Below are positions 1 through 7,432 of a DNA stretch of 17,832 nucleotides, piece by piece. Position 1 is the first letter of the stretch; the number at the start of each line of letters is the position of its first letter. The position numbers and the translations under genes were made by a program. The notes under the pieces were generated by a model that saw only the letters and a list, made by a program, of their open reading frames with translations, was not told the DNA's origin and made no database searches. Source of the DNA: Moduliflexus sp964602655 (GTDB lineage Bacteria > Moduliflexota > Moduliflexia > Moduliflexales > Moduliflexaceae); contig CAZRSF010000097.1 in the NCBI GenBank assembly GCA_964602655.1, positions 1-17,832 of the forward strand. The letters run 5' to 3'.

Positions 1-263
1 GCTTGCTGCAATCTGAAATTCAGCGTTTTGAGCGGCAGCATCACTGCGCGGCGTCTTCTCGTCCGCAACCCACCCCCAACCCCTCCCAGGAGGGGAGTTC
101 ACGGTCATCGTTTCAACCCTGGCGCGTAACATCAGCAACATCAAAAAATGACACAGTCATAATACTTTTCTAACATGTTCGCGTTTTTATGACAGGCAAC
201 ATGGCAAAAAGGGCGCATTTGCGCTTGAAGAGAAGAACCTTTCCACATAAATGAGGTCATATT
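1..263. other. Upstream spacer; no supportable gene
   Basis: Two plus-strand frames are open from the left edge: one ends at a TAA at 127-129, and another runs longer. Both translate the C-rich dispersed repeat at 67-100 into the Pro-rich strings typical of that repeat, so the 3' end of an upstream gene could enter here but cannot be established. A weak -10-like CATAAT lies at 158-163 without a good -35. The ribosome binding site of the next gene (GAGGT, 253-257) is at the right end. Confidence 0.4.
67..100 (+). repeat. C-rich dispersed palindromic repeat, copy A
   Basis: A run of the form CCCACCCCC-N-CCCCTCCC-AGG-AGGGGA, in which CCCCTCC pairs with the following GGAGGGG to make a hairpin. 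Two diverged copies lie in inverted orientation at 15124-15153 and 15957-15989. From memory, this type of element is widely dispersed in spacers of many bacterial genomes and gives spurious Pro-rich peptide predictions. It lies about 160 bases before the PHP-domain gene. Confidence 0.7.
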
Positions 264-2246
264 ATGGCGCTTGTAGATTTGCATGTGCATTCGAAATATT
301 CCAAACATCCGGCGCAATGGTTCTTGCAGCGCATCGGCACGCGAGAATCGTACACCGAAATCGAAGAACTGTATAGCATTGCCAAAAGCCGGGGGATGAC
401 GTTCGTCACGCTCTGCGATCACAATACGATTGACGGCGCGTTGAAGCTCGTCGAACATTCCCCGCGTGACACGTTCGTCAGCGTGGAAGCGACCGCCTAT
501 TTTCCCAAAAACGGCTGCAAAATCCATGTATTGGTGTATGGCCTGAACGAAGCGCAATTCCGGGACGTTGACCGCTTGCGCGCGGATATTTATCAACTGC
601 GCGACTATCTGCGGCAGGAGGGCTTGGCGCATTCGGTCGCTCACGCGACCTACAATGTCAACGGTCGCCTGACGTTCGACATTGTGGAAAAACTGATCCT
701 GCTGTTCGACGTATTCGAAGAAATCAACGGCGGGCGCAATCCGAAAAACAATCTGATCTGGGGGCAATCGCTCCTGAATCTGACGCCGACTGATATTGAC
801 CGGCTGTACGACAAACACCGGATCGAACCGTTCAGCGACACGCCCTGGAAAAAAGGACTGACCGGCGGCTCGGACGATCACGCCGGGCTGTTCATCGCCC
901 AGACGTTCACCGACGCCGAAGCTGCGACGCCTGCGGAATTTATCGAGCAGATCAAGCAAAAACAAACCATCGGCGGCGGGAAGTCGAGCAATTTCAAATC
1001 GTTGGCGTTTGCGATTTATAAGATCGCCTGCGATTTTTCCCGGAGCGGCAACGGCAAAAAACAGACCGGCCCGATGGCATTGATCAACAACCTGTTCTTC
1101 GAAAACAAAAAACCGGGGCTGCGCAATCGCTTGATGATGGAAGGGATGAAAATCCGCCCTCCCAAAGAAGACAAAGAGCGCATCATGCTCCGATTTTTAC
1201 AGGGCGTCTTCTCCGATTTTGTCAATCCGGGCGACCTTTCGATTGACGAAAAAATCGAGCGCATGTATGAAAATATCGCCTCCATGACCGATAACTTTTT
1301 CGCGATGATCTTCGAATCGCTGGAACGAGATTTTCAGCAAGGCGATTTAAGCGGGTTAGTGAAAAATATTTCGGCGGTATTGCCCGCGATCTTCTTTGCC
1401 ATGCCGTTCTTTTCGACCGTCAAACATTTAGCGCATGATCGCGACATCATCAATCGCCTCCGCGCCCAGTACATCGAAAAATATCAACGCACAGAACCGA
1501 AAGTCCTCTGGTTTTCCGATACGGCCAAAGAGTCGAACGACGTCGCCGAAACCGTGCGTTCCGCCGCCCGCGCCGCGCAACGCGACGAGCGAAATATCCG
1601 CTTCGTCCTCTCGGCGTCGCAAGCTGCCGGAACGCCGGATTTGCCGCTGAACGTGCTGACGCTGCCGGAAATCTACGCCTATACGCCCGAATTTCAGCCC
1701 GATTACACGCTCTCGGTTCCCTCCATGCTGCAATCGTTGGAAACGATTTACCAGCAGAACCCCGATGTCATTGTCATTTCGACGCCCGGCCCGCTCGGTG
1801 TCGTCGGCATTCTCGCCGCCAGACTCTTAGGCATTCCGTGCCTCGGAATCCTGCATCGCGATTATGCGGAAGCGATCAGGGCGCAATCCTCCGACGAACT
1901 CCTGTTCGAGCCGATTGACAGCGTCATTCGGTGGGTCTATTCGTTCGTGACCACGCTCTATATTCCGGCGTTCGACTATTTCGACACGCTCGAAAAACGC
2001 GGCTATGACACGAGCAATATGGAGTTGCTGCCGCTACGTTCGCCCGGAAATGAGACGCCCGGCGCGACCGTGATCGAGACGCCATATTATCTGCCTGAAA
2101 CAGACGCGCCGCTGGAATGGGACGAGGTGTTTACGGCGTTGTTCGGCCCCAAAATAGACGCCTCGGTCGCGTTTCCGCGAATGCGCATGACGCCTGCGCA
2201 ATTCGAATGTTCCGAGGATGAACGCAAAGTTGCGGGAGTCCGATGA
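264..2246 (+). CDS. PHP-domain phosphoesterase fused to the N-terminal half of a GT-B glycosyltransferase
   Basis: A 660-residue protein. Residues 1-210 form a PHP metal-dependent phosphoesterase domain: HxH at H7/H9, D52-H53, E75, H88, H127 and a late SDDH at 203-206 are the expected metal-ligand positions. Residues about 366-388 are hydrophobic and could be a membrane-associated helix. Residues about 412-590 match the N-terminal Rossmann half of family 4 glycosyltransferases, with a TPGPLG motif at 507-512 and LLGIP at 521-525. The chain ends about 70 residues later, so the C-terminal nucleotide-sugar-binding half is missing. The start is supported by GAGGT seven bases upstream. The stop overlaps the next start (ATGA at 2243-2246), so translation with the glycoside hydrolase is probably coupled. 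A role in glycan or glycolipid metabolism is inferred; substrate unknown. Confidence 0.85.
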   Translation: MALVDLHVHSKYSKHPAQWFLQRIGTRESYTEIEELYSIAKSRGMTFVTLCDHNTIDGALKLVEHSPRDTFVSVEATAYFPKNGCKIHVLVYGLNEAQFRDVDRLRADIYQLRDYLRQEGLAHSVAHATYNVNGRLTFDIVEKLILLFDVFEEINGGRNPKNNLIWGQSLLNLTPTDIDRLYDKHRIEPFSDTPWKKGLTGGSDDHAGLFIAQTFTDAEAATPAEFIEQIKQKQTIGGGKSSNFKSLAFAIYKIACDFSRSGNGKKQTGPMALINNLFFENKKPGLRNRLMMEGMKIRPPKEDKERIMLRFLQGVFSDFVNPGDLSIDEKIERMYENIASMTDNFFAMIFESLERDFQQGDLSGLVKNISAVLPAIFFAMPFFSTVKHLAHDRDIINRLRAQYIEKYQRTEPKVLWFSDTAKESNDVAETVRSAARAAQRDERNIRFVLSASQAAGTPDLPLNVLTLPEIYAYTPEFQPDYTLSVPSMLQSLETIYQQNPDVIVISTPGPLGVVGILAARLLGIPCLGILHRDYAEAIRAQSSDELLFEPIDSVIRWVYSFVTTLYIPAFDYFDTLEKRGYDTSNMELLPLRSPGNETPGATVIETPYYLPETDAPLEWDEVFTALFGPKIDASVAFPRMRMTPAQFECSEDERKVAGVR

Positions 2247-4303
2247 AACGAACGCTATTATTCGGGGGATGCGGCCTGCTGTGCTGCGTCCTCGGCGCAT
2301 GGTTCGCGCTGTTTCGCGTCTATCCGACGTATGACATTCCGGCGGTCGAGCGCATTCGCGGCGAGCAGTTCGACGTGCGTTCCGCCGATAATATTCCGTA
2401 TTTGTGGAGCTACGGCTTGCCCTATCCGACCGACGTAGATCGCAGTCAACGCCAGCGGCAATCCTTGAACGGCATCTGGCGTATGCGTCTTGATCCCCAT
2501 GAAGCCGGCGTAAAAGAGGCGTGGCACGCGCTCCGTCAAACCGACGCGCAGTGGCAGGATATTCCCGTGCCGTCCACATTCAACACCGTCGGCAGCCCGT
2601 TGCGGGATTACGAAGGCGCGACCTGGTTTTTCCGAACCTTCTCGCTCGACGCGCCGCCGGAGCGAACGGAACTGATCCGGCTCTGCTTCGAAGGCGTGCT
2701 GCTGCGGAGTTCGGTCTGGCTGAACGGGCAACTGCTCGGACGGCGCGAAGGCGGCTACACGCCGTTTTACTTCAATATCACGGATTTGCTCGCGCCAGGC
2801 GAAAACGTGCTGATTGTCAAAAGCGACAATCGCTTGACCTACGCCTCGCTGCCGCCGAAAACCCGCGAAGGCCACAATCCCGCGTGGTGGCCGTATGGCG
2901 GCATTTACCGCGATGTCTATGTCGAGCGGCTTCCGGCGCATTATCTGTTCAAAGTCGCGACTGCGACGCATCTAAGCGATAACGCCGCCACACTGGAAGT
3001 CGCGGCGCTGACGCATAATCTGACCGGACAGGCGCGATCCTACGCCCTGACGTGCGAATTGCGCGATCCGAACGGCGTGACGCTGGAACGTCGCATAGCG
3101 AGCGGCGAGCAGACCGACGAAGTCGCGGCGCATCGGTTCGAGTTTCAGGTCAACGCGCCGCGTCTCTGGTCGGATCGTTCACCGGAATTATACACAGTCG
3201 CGCTGCTGCTGCGGGGCACCAACGAATCCGCATCGCCGCTGCCGGATGACGCGATAGAAATCAAGGCCGGCCTCAGAACCGTCGCCACCACGCCAGACGC
3301 GCTGCTGCTGAACGGTCGCCCCACCTTTTTGCGCGGCATTTCCAAAATGGAAGACGATCCGATCACTGGCGCGACGCAGACCGACGCTGGGATTCAGCGC
3401 GATTTGACGCTGATTCGAGACATGAACGCGAATTTCATCCGCTTAGCGCACTATCCGCATGATGTCGAAGAATTGCGTCAGGCGCGAGATTTGGGCATCA
3501 TGCTTGGTGGCGAAATCGGCTTTTATCATGTCGGGATCGGGTGGGTGCATTGGTTTTTGGAAGACCGCAATCCGCTGAATTTTCCATTCGAAAAATTCGG
3601 CATGAAACATCTGCATGACGCCGAGTTTCTGCAAAACGCGCAGCGCGAATTGATCGAAATGATCGAACGGGATCGCAACAATCCGGCGGTGATTCTCTGG
3701 ATTCTCGCCAATGAAAGCTTTTCGTTCGATAACGCGTCCGCGCCGATTTACGCCCATTTGCGCGACGTGGCGAACACGTTCGACCCGACGCGCCCGGTGA
3801 CAGCCACCGAATTGATTTACTCGCTGCAATGGGTGGATCGTTTCCGCCACAGCGCCCCGGCGCTCGATGTGTTGGGATTGAACGCCTATTTCGGCTGGTA
3901 TTACGGCAAAGCCGAAGACGCGGCGCGGCATATCGCCTCGTATCGCGCCCTGCATCCCGATAAGCCGATTCTGATCACCGAATTCGGCGCGGAAGCCGCG
4001 TTGGGGCGAACCGACGACGACGGCGAATGGCGGGCGGAGCGCGTTTCCGGCGGGAAAACCTATTCGGAGGCATATCAGGATCGCGTCATCCGCGCTTATC
4101 TCGACGCTTTCCCCTCAACACCCCACGTGATTGGCTTAGTTCCCTGGGTTTTCGCCGATTTCTCGTCCGACTGGTTTCCCAGCAATCCGACGCCGTACCA
4201 TAATTGCAAAGGCGTCGTCACGAACGACCGCCGCCCCAAACAGGCGTATTTCACGCTGCAAGACGCCTATCGCAAACTCGCCGAACAGAACGCCGCACGG
4301 TAG
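2243..4303 (+). CDS. Membrane-anchored glycoside hydrolase family 2, beta-glucuronidase-like
   Basis: A 686-residue exo-acting glycosidase. Residues about 4-26 are one hydrophobic segment after a short basic start, read as a signal anchor (or uncleaved signal peptide) that places the enzyme outside the cytoplasmic membrane. Then come the jelly-roll sugar-binding domain (LNGIWRMRLD onward; WWPYGGIYRDV), an Ig-like domain and the TIM barrel. The acid/base is E491 in ILANES after NNPAVILW; the nucleophile is E580 in ITEFGAEA. N654 and K656 in HNCKG sit where beta-glucuronidases carry the N-x-K motif that contacts the glucuronate carboxylate, followed by the familiar DRRPKQAYF. This favours a uronidase over a galactosidase, though specificity is unproven. 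It overlaps the PHP gene by four bases, with GGGAG upstream, and ends at a bidirectional terminator-like palindrome. Confidence 0.88.
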   Translation: MKRTLLFGGCGLLCCVLGAWFALFRVYPTYDIPAVERIRGEQFDVRSADNIPYLWSYGLPYPTDVDRSQRQRQSLNGIWRMRLDPHEAGVKEAWHALRQTDAQWQDIPVPSTFNTVGSPLRDYEGATWFFRTFSLDAPPERTELIRLCFEGVLLRSSVWLNGQLLGRREGGYTPFYFNITDLLAPGENVLIVKSDNRLTYASLPPKTREGHNPAWWPYGGIYRDVYVERLPAHYLFKVATATHLSDNAATLEVAALTHNLTGQARSYALTCELRDPNGVTLERRIASGEQTDEVAAHRFEFQVNAPRLWSDRSPELYTVALLLRGTNESASPLPDDAIEIKAGLRTVATTPDALLLNGRPTFLRGISKMEDDPITGATQTDAGIQRDLTLIRDMNANFIRLAHYPHDVEELRQARDLGIMLGGEIGFYHVGIGWVHWFLEDRNPLNFPFEKFGMKHLHDAEFLQNAQRELIEMIERDRNNPAVILWILANESFSFDNASAPIYAHLRDVANTFDPTRPVTATELIYSLQWVDRFRHSAPALDVLGLNAYFGWYYGKAEDAARHIASYRALHPDKPILITEFGAEAALGRTDDDGEWRAERVSGGKTYSEAYQDRVIRAYLDAFPSTPHVIGLVPWVFADFSSDWFPSNPTPYHNCKGVVTNDRRPKQAYFTLQDAYRKLAEQNAAR

Positions 4304-4323
4304 CGCGGGGTTGCGCCCCCGCC

Positions 4324-4355
4324 ATGTAGAGACGCACGGCCGTGCGTCTCTACAT
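4324..4355. terminator. 32-bp perfect palindrome between convergent genes, likely bidirectional terminator
   Basis: Every base of 4324-4339 pairs with 4340-4355 (half-site ATGTAGAGACGCACGG). It lies between the stop of the hydrolase (4303) and the stop of the radical SAM gene (4358). On the plus strand TTTTTA follows closely, so it can act as an intrinsic terminator there. On the minus strand no T-run follows directly. The GTAGAGACGC...GCGTCTCTAC form also resembles dispersed palindromes seen in several bacterial phyla (recollection), so it may be a REP-like element recruited as a terminator. Confidence 0.7.
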
Positions 4356-4357
4356 TT

Positions 4358-5431
4358 TTACAACGCAAACATCTTCTTGAACAAATCGCCGGAATAGACC
4401 GCGTTCGGCAGCGCCTCGCATTCCGCCCAGCAGCCGGGGCAGCGCCGCACCCATTTGCGCTGCGCCTGAATCGGCTCGCCATGCCAGACATCGAGAAACG
4501 GCTCGGTTCGCAGATTGCCGACGCTGTGGCTGTTGAACTGGCAGGTCGGGACGCTTCCGTCCGGGAAGATGCGCAGATGCGAGGTCAATGCGACGCATTT
4601 CGGATTCGGCGTTCCCTGCTGATGCAGTAGGCGCTGACGGATGCCTTTCAAATAATATTGCTTGCTTTTGCGCGTCAGGAAGGGATACTGTTTGACATCT
4701 CGTTCCGCTTCATCCAGCAAACGTTCGATTTGCGACGGCGTGAACTCGCCGAACGCGCTGAATTCGCCGATGCCCGTCGGCGCGACGTTCAGGGCGCGCT
4801 CGCGGTGGTAGGTCGCGCTGGCGTCATACGCCATGACGAGGTTGTTATGAACGCGATATGGCCGCAGCACATCGCGCAGCGCGGCATACTGCTCGATTCC
4901 GTCGGCGTCCACAATCGTCTGATTCACCATCAATTTCAGGCGGAGTTCCTTCTGGCGCGGTGCGAGTGCCTGAAGCGTCGCCATCGCCGTCTCCCAGGCC
5001 GTTTCGCGCCCGCGAATCGCGTTATGTTTTTCTCCCACGCCATCTAACGACAACAGCAGATACAGCGGCATCTCTTTCCGCCGCCGTTCGCAAAACTTGA
5101 CAATGCGTTTCGTCAAAAACCCGTTCGTTGTGACGTGCAGAAACATCGGGCGCAGCACCTCCTGCGCGGCGTGCGCGATCTCTAAAAAGTCAGGCCGCAA
5201 AAACGGTTCGCCGCCCGACAGCCGCACCGCGTCCATGCGGGGCAATTGCCCGAAAATATGGCGGATTTCAGAAATGTTCAAATCGTTCGCGGCGGGCTTC
5301 TGCCACGAATCGCACATCACGCAGCGAGCGTTGCAGGAAAACGTGACCAGATAGGTCAAAAAGCGCGGCAAAACAGGGCGATTGGTCTGTTGGCAATAGA
5401 CGGTGCGAACGAACGACATGGCGCGTCTCAT
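4358..5431 (-). CDS. Radical SAM protein with reduced SPASM/twitch-like C-terminus
   Basis: A 357-residue iron-sulfur enzyme. The SAM-binding cluster motif CxxxCxxC is C33, C37 and C40, preceded by a typical TYLVTFSCNARC strand. SGGEP at 72-76 is the SAM-amine-binding motif, and TTNG at 101-104 and SLDG at 128-131 are conserved core strands. The C-terminus has five cysteines (C279, C297, then CPGCWAEC at 331-338) around FPDGSVPTC and VGNLRTEPFLDVW, as in SPASM/twitch domains that bind an auxiliary cluster; the count is below the seven of a full SPASM. Such proteins modify peptides, sugars or alcohols; the substrate here is not evident and no precursor peptide is visible next to it. It is second in an operon with the glycosyltransferase (ATGA overlap at 5428-5431), which points to a glycan-linked role. 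A second possible start is Met5. Confidence 0.85.
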   Translation of the reverse strand: MRRAMSFVRTVYCQQTNRPVLPRFLTYLVTFSCNARCVMCDSWQKPAANDLNISEIRHIFGQLPRMDAVRLSGGEPFLRPDFLEIAHAAQEVLRPMFLHVTTNGFLTKRIVKFCERRRKEMPLYLLLSLDGVGEKHNAIRGRETAWETAMATLQALAPRQKELRLKLMVNQTIVDADGIEQYAALRDVLRPYRVHNNLVMAYDASATYHRERALNVAPTGIGEFSAFGEFTPSQIERLLDEAERDVKQYPFLTRKSKQYYLKGIRQRLLHQQGTPNPKCVALTSHLRIFPDGSVPTCQFNSHSVGNLRTEPFLDVWHGEPIQAQRKWVRRCPGCWAECEALPNAVYSGDLFKKMFAL

Positions 5432-6540
5432 GCCGTCACCCCGCCCATTTTCATGGCGTTCGCGCGAAACGACGATGGCGACGGCAGATACCGTTTGATC
5501 GCGTTTAACGCCGCCGGATTGCCGTAGAGTCGCGCCCGGTTGATGGCGCGGACAGGATCGCGAAAGGTTTTCAAAAACCGCCGCACTGCCGCTCCGCTTA
5601 ATCGTTCCATCGCACAGGCGAGGCCGCCGCCGGATTCTTCCAAAAAATGCGCGTTGATATGCTGCTCGTAATTGCCGCGCTCAGGCATCGCCAACACCGG
5701 TTTGCCGAGATAGAGCGCTTCGCCGACCAACTGATTGCCCGCCGTGCTGATCAGGGCGCGGCTGGCGGCGAGGTCTTCCACAAAACGGTAGGCGTCCACC
5801 TCGAAAAAGCGGAGCGATTCATACGCCGGTCGCGCTCCGAGGCCATACACATGCACGTCGCAGCCGCATTCCGCCAGCGCGTCATAGACGTTCATCGGCA
5901 CGGATCGCCGCAGATACGCCACGAGATGTTCCCCTTGCGCTGGCTTCGCGTGAAGGATTTCCGGGCGCAGCAGCACGCCGATTTGCTCGACGTTGCGGCA
6001 TTCCGGGCGCAGCGGCGGGAAATAAAACGACGACACGATGGTCTGTTTCTGATGGCGATAATATGCGCCCACCACGCCGGACATCAACGCAGCCTGGACT
6101 TTCAGCCAGAGCGGCAGAGCGCCGAGATCGTAGGTCAAGAGAAAATGCTGGTGATTCAGGCTGATGAACGGGATGCCGCAGCGTCTCGCGGCGCGTGGCA
6201 GCAGCGGCTCGAAATCGGTAATGACGACATCCGGGCGTTCCGATTCGATGTCATGCTGGAGCCGCTGAATCACGCCGGGGAATCCGGCCAGATTGATCGC
6301 GCTGCGCCAGGCAGTTTTCAGCGGATTCAGCCTGCGGCGGGCGGTGTAGTGAAACGACAGCCCCGGAATGCGCCGCACCTGCACATCCGTTTTTTGGTAC
6401 GCTTGCGATAGAAAATCGTACGCCATCTCCGGGGCGTAAATGACGACGCGATGCTCGCCGTACAATTCGTCAACAACTGCCTTCACGCGGGTCGCGTGAC
6501 CGCGTCCTTCGCCCGAAACGCTGTAAAAAATCGTGCCCAT
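5428..6540 (-). CDS. MurG/MJ1255-like GT-B glycosyltransferase
   Basis: About 370 residues from the chosen start. The N-terminus has the glycine-rich loop SGEGRGHATR (9-18), typical of MurG-like enzymes that transfer sugar to lipid or polyprenyl acceptors. VVITDFEPL marks the end of the first Rossmann half. The C-terminal donor-binding half has STAGNQLVGEALYLGKPVL and then PERGNYEQHINA, the GE-x-G-P...EQ-x-NA signature of the family. An in-frame ATG 25 codons upstream (6615) is open, but a GAGGAGGG ribosome binding site at 6545-6552 sits four bases before the ATG at 6540, and the extension covers a hairpin, so 6540 is preferred. Its stop overlaps the radical SAM start. Closest family by eye is the uncharacterised MJ1255-type group; donor and acceptor are unknown. 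Confidence 0.82.
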   Translation of the reverse strand: MGTIFYSVSGEGRGHATRVKAVVDELYGEHRVVIYAPEMAYDFLSQAYQKTDVQVRRIPGLSFHYTARRRLNPLKTAWRSAINLAGFPGVIQRLQHDIESERPDVVITDFEPLLPRAARRCGIPFISLNHQHFLLTYDLGALPLWLKVQAALMSGVVGAYYRHQKQTIVSSFYFPPLRPECRNVEQIGVLLRPEILHAKPAQGEHLVAYLRRSVPMNVYDALAECGCDVHVYGLGARPAYESLRFFEVDAYRFVEDLAASRALISTAGNQLVGEALYLGKPVLAMPERGNYEQHINAHFLEESGGGLACAMERLSGAAVRRFLKTFRDPVRAINRARLYGNPAALNAIKRYLPSPSSFRANAMKMGGVTA

Positions 6541-6544
6541 ATTT

Positions 6545-6552
6545 CCCTCCTC
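6545..6552 (-). promoter_or_regulatory. Strong ribosome binding site deciding the glycosyltransferase start
   Basis: On the minus strand GAGGAGGG ends four bases before the ATG at 6540. No comparable site precedes the longer in-frame ATG at 6615, so the short form is the more likely protein. Confidence 0.75.
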
Positions 6553-6568
6553 GAATGTCATGTTTAAA

Positions 6569-6581
6569 ACCCTGACAGGGT
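6569..6581. repeat. Short hairpin in the glycosyltransferase leader
   Basis: ACCCT-GAC-AGGGT, a perfect 5-bp stem with a 3-base loop. On the minus strand it is followed by TTTAAAC, so it could act as a weak attenuator, or it may be a short dispersed repeat. It lies about 28 bases upstream of the translation start. Confidence 0.35.
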
Positions 6582-6724
6582 GTATGCGATCCTTTTCAGA
6601 GATAATATGCCGCATTTTTTATCAGAGGATGAGCGTTTCTTTAGGGTTGTGTTAGCACCTGGCAGGGCGGGAAATGTCTCGGCGAATTGCTGTTGAAGCG
6701 CTTCCAGCGAGGGGATTCGAAAAG

Positions 6725-6738
6725 ATCGCCAGGGCGAT
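6725..6738 (-). terminator. Weak candidate terminator after mobA
   Basis: A short inverted repeat, ATCGCC/GGCGAT (stem of five to six with a tight loop), lies 12 bases beyond the mobA stop and is followed on the minus strand by CTTTT. The stem is short, so this is only a candidate. Confidence 0.3.
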
Positions 6739-6749
6739 TTCGCCTCGAT

Positions 6750-7358
6750 CTACGAGGGCGCGTGGGCATAGAATTTTTTTTTGAACGCTTCAAGTTCCTT
6801 CTGCGTATTGAGGTTCAGGAGCGAACTGAGTTCCGGGTCAACGTTTCGCATCTCGGATTCCGTCAGAAATTTTGCCTTGATGTGAGGAAAGAGCGCGGAG
6901 ACTTTGGCGATGCGTTGTTGCAGCAGCTTCTCAATCTCGCCGATGCAGCGTGTCGCATAAATCGCATGCAGCGGATGAAAACCGTCGGCGGTGCGCGGCA
7001 CGAGCGCGTCGCAGCCGATAACCCGCCGCTGCATCAATCGAATCAGCGGCGGATGCAGCGACGGCATGTCGCAGGCGACGCAAAAAACATATTCGGAGCG
7101 AGCAGATGTTAAGGCGGTATGAATGCCCCCAAGCGGACCGCAATCAGGCCAAATGTCCTGAATGACCGGCACGCCGAACCGGGCGTAGGTTTCCGGCGAG
7201 TTCGTATTGATGAGAATGTCTGAGAAGACGGATGCCAGCGCGTCAAGAACGCGCTCAATCAGGCAGATTCCGCCAAGTTCGATGAACGCTTTTTCGGTCT
7301 GCATTCTGCGGCTCTGTCCGCCTGCGATGATCACGGCTGTGATTTTGGGTGTCGGCAT
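6750..7358 (-). CDS. mobA: Molybdenum cofactor guanylyltransferase
   Basis: A 202-residue cytoplasmic nucleotidyltransferase that joins GMP from GTP to molybdopterin to make the guanine dinucleotide cofactor. The N-terminal nucleotide-binding loop is IAGGQSRRMQTEKAF (11-25), with the conserved lysine K23; the glycine usual after RM is Q20 here. GPLGGI at 74-79 and ACDMP at 95-99, with metal-binding D97, are standard, and NLNTQKEL near the end matches the family's N-T-P-E-x-L signature. It is last in the run after RNase G, with a 74-base gap holding a hairpin, and has no clear Shine-Dalgarno. No other molybdopterin gene is in the window. The reading frame stays open for about 61 codons past its TAG. 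Another MobA-like nucleotidyltransferase is a lesser alternative. Confidence 0.88.
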   Translation of the reverse strand: MPTPKITAVIIAGGQSRRMQTEKAFIELGGICLIERVLDALASVFSDILINTNSPETYARFGVPVIQDIWPDCGPLGGIHTALTSARSEYVFCVACDMPSLHPPLIRLMQRRVIGCDALVPRTADGFHPLHAIYATRCIGEIEKLLQQRIAKVSALFPHIKAKFLTESEMRNVDPELSSLLNLNTQKELEAFKKKFYAHAPS

Positions 7359-7386
7359 ATCGGTGGTAATTGGCTATGGGGAGAAT

Positions 7387-7412
7387 CGGCGAGGCATCAT
7401 ATTGCCTCGCCG
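7387..7412. repeat. Hairpin in the rng-mobA spacer
   Basis: CGGCGAGGCA, six loop bases, then TGCCTCGCCG: a perfect 10-bp stem. No T-run follows on the minus strand (ATTCTCCCC), so an intrinsic terminator is unlikely. An mRNA processing or stability element, or a REP-like repeat, fits better. Confidence 0.6.
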
Positions 7413-7432
7413 AAAGACATTATGTCAGCGTC

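Noticed and set aside
1..129. 3' end of an upstream coding gene
   Set aside because: Two frames are open but both merely translate the C-rich repeat; without upstream sequence neither can be supported.
141..965. 274-codon minus-strand open frame over the PHP gene
   Set aside because: It lies antisense to the well-supported PHP domain, has no recognisable domain, and its composition is that of a shadow frame.
2034..2579. 181-codon minus-strand frame across the PHP/GH2 junction
   Set aside because: Arg-rich shadow spanning two real overlapping genes on the other strand.
5647..6411. 254-codon plus-strand open frame over the glycosyltransferase
   Set aside because: Antisense to conserved GT-B motifs; His/Arg-rich shadow composition and no family match.
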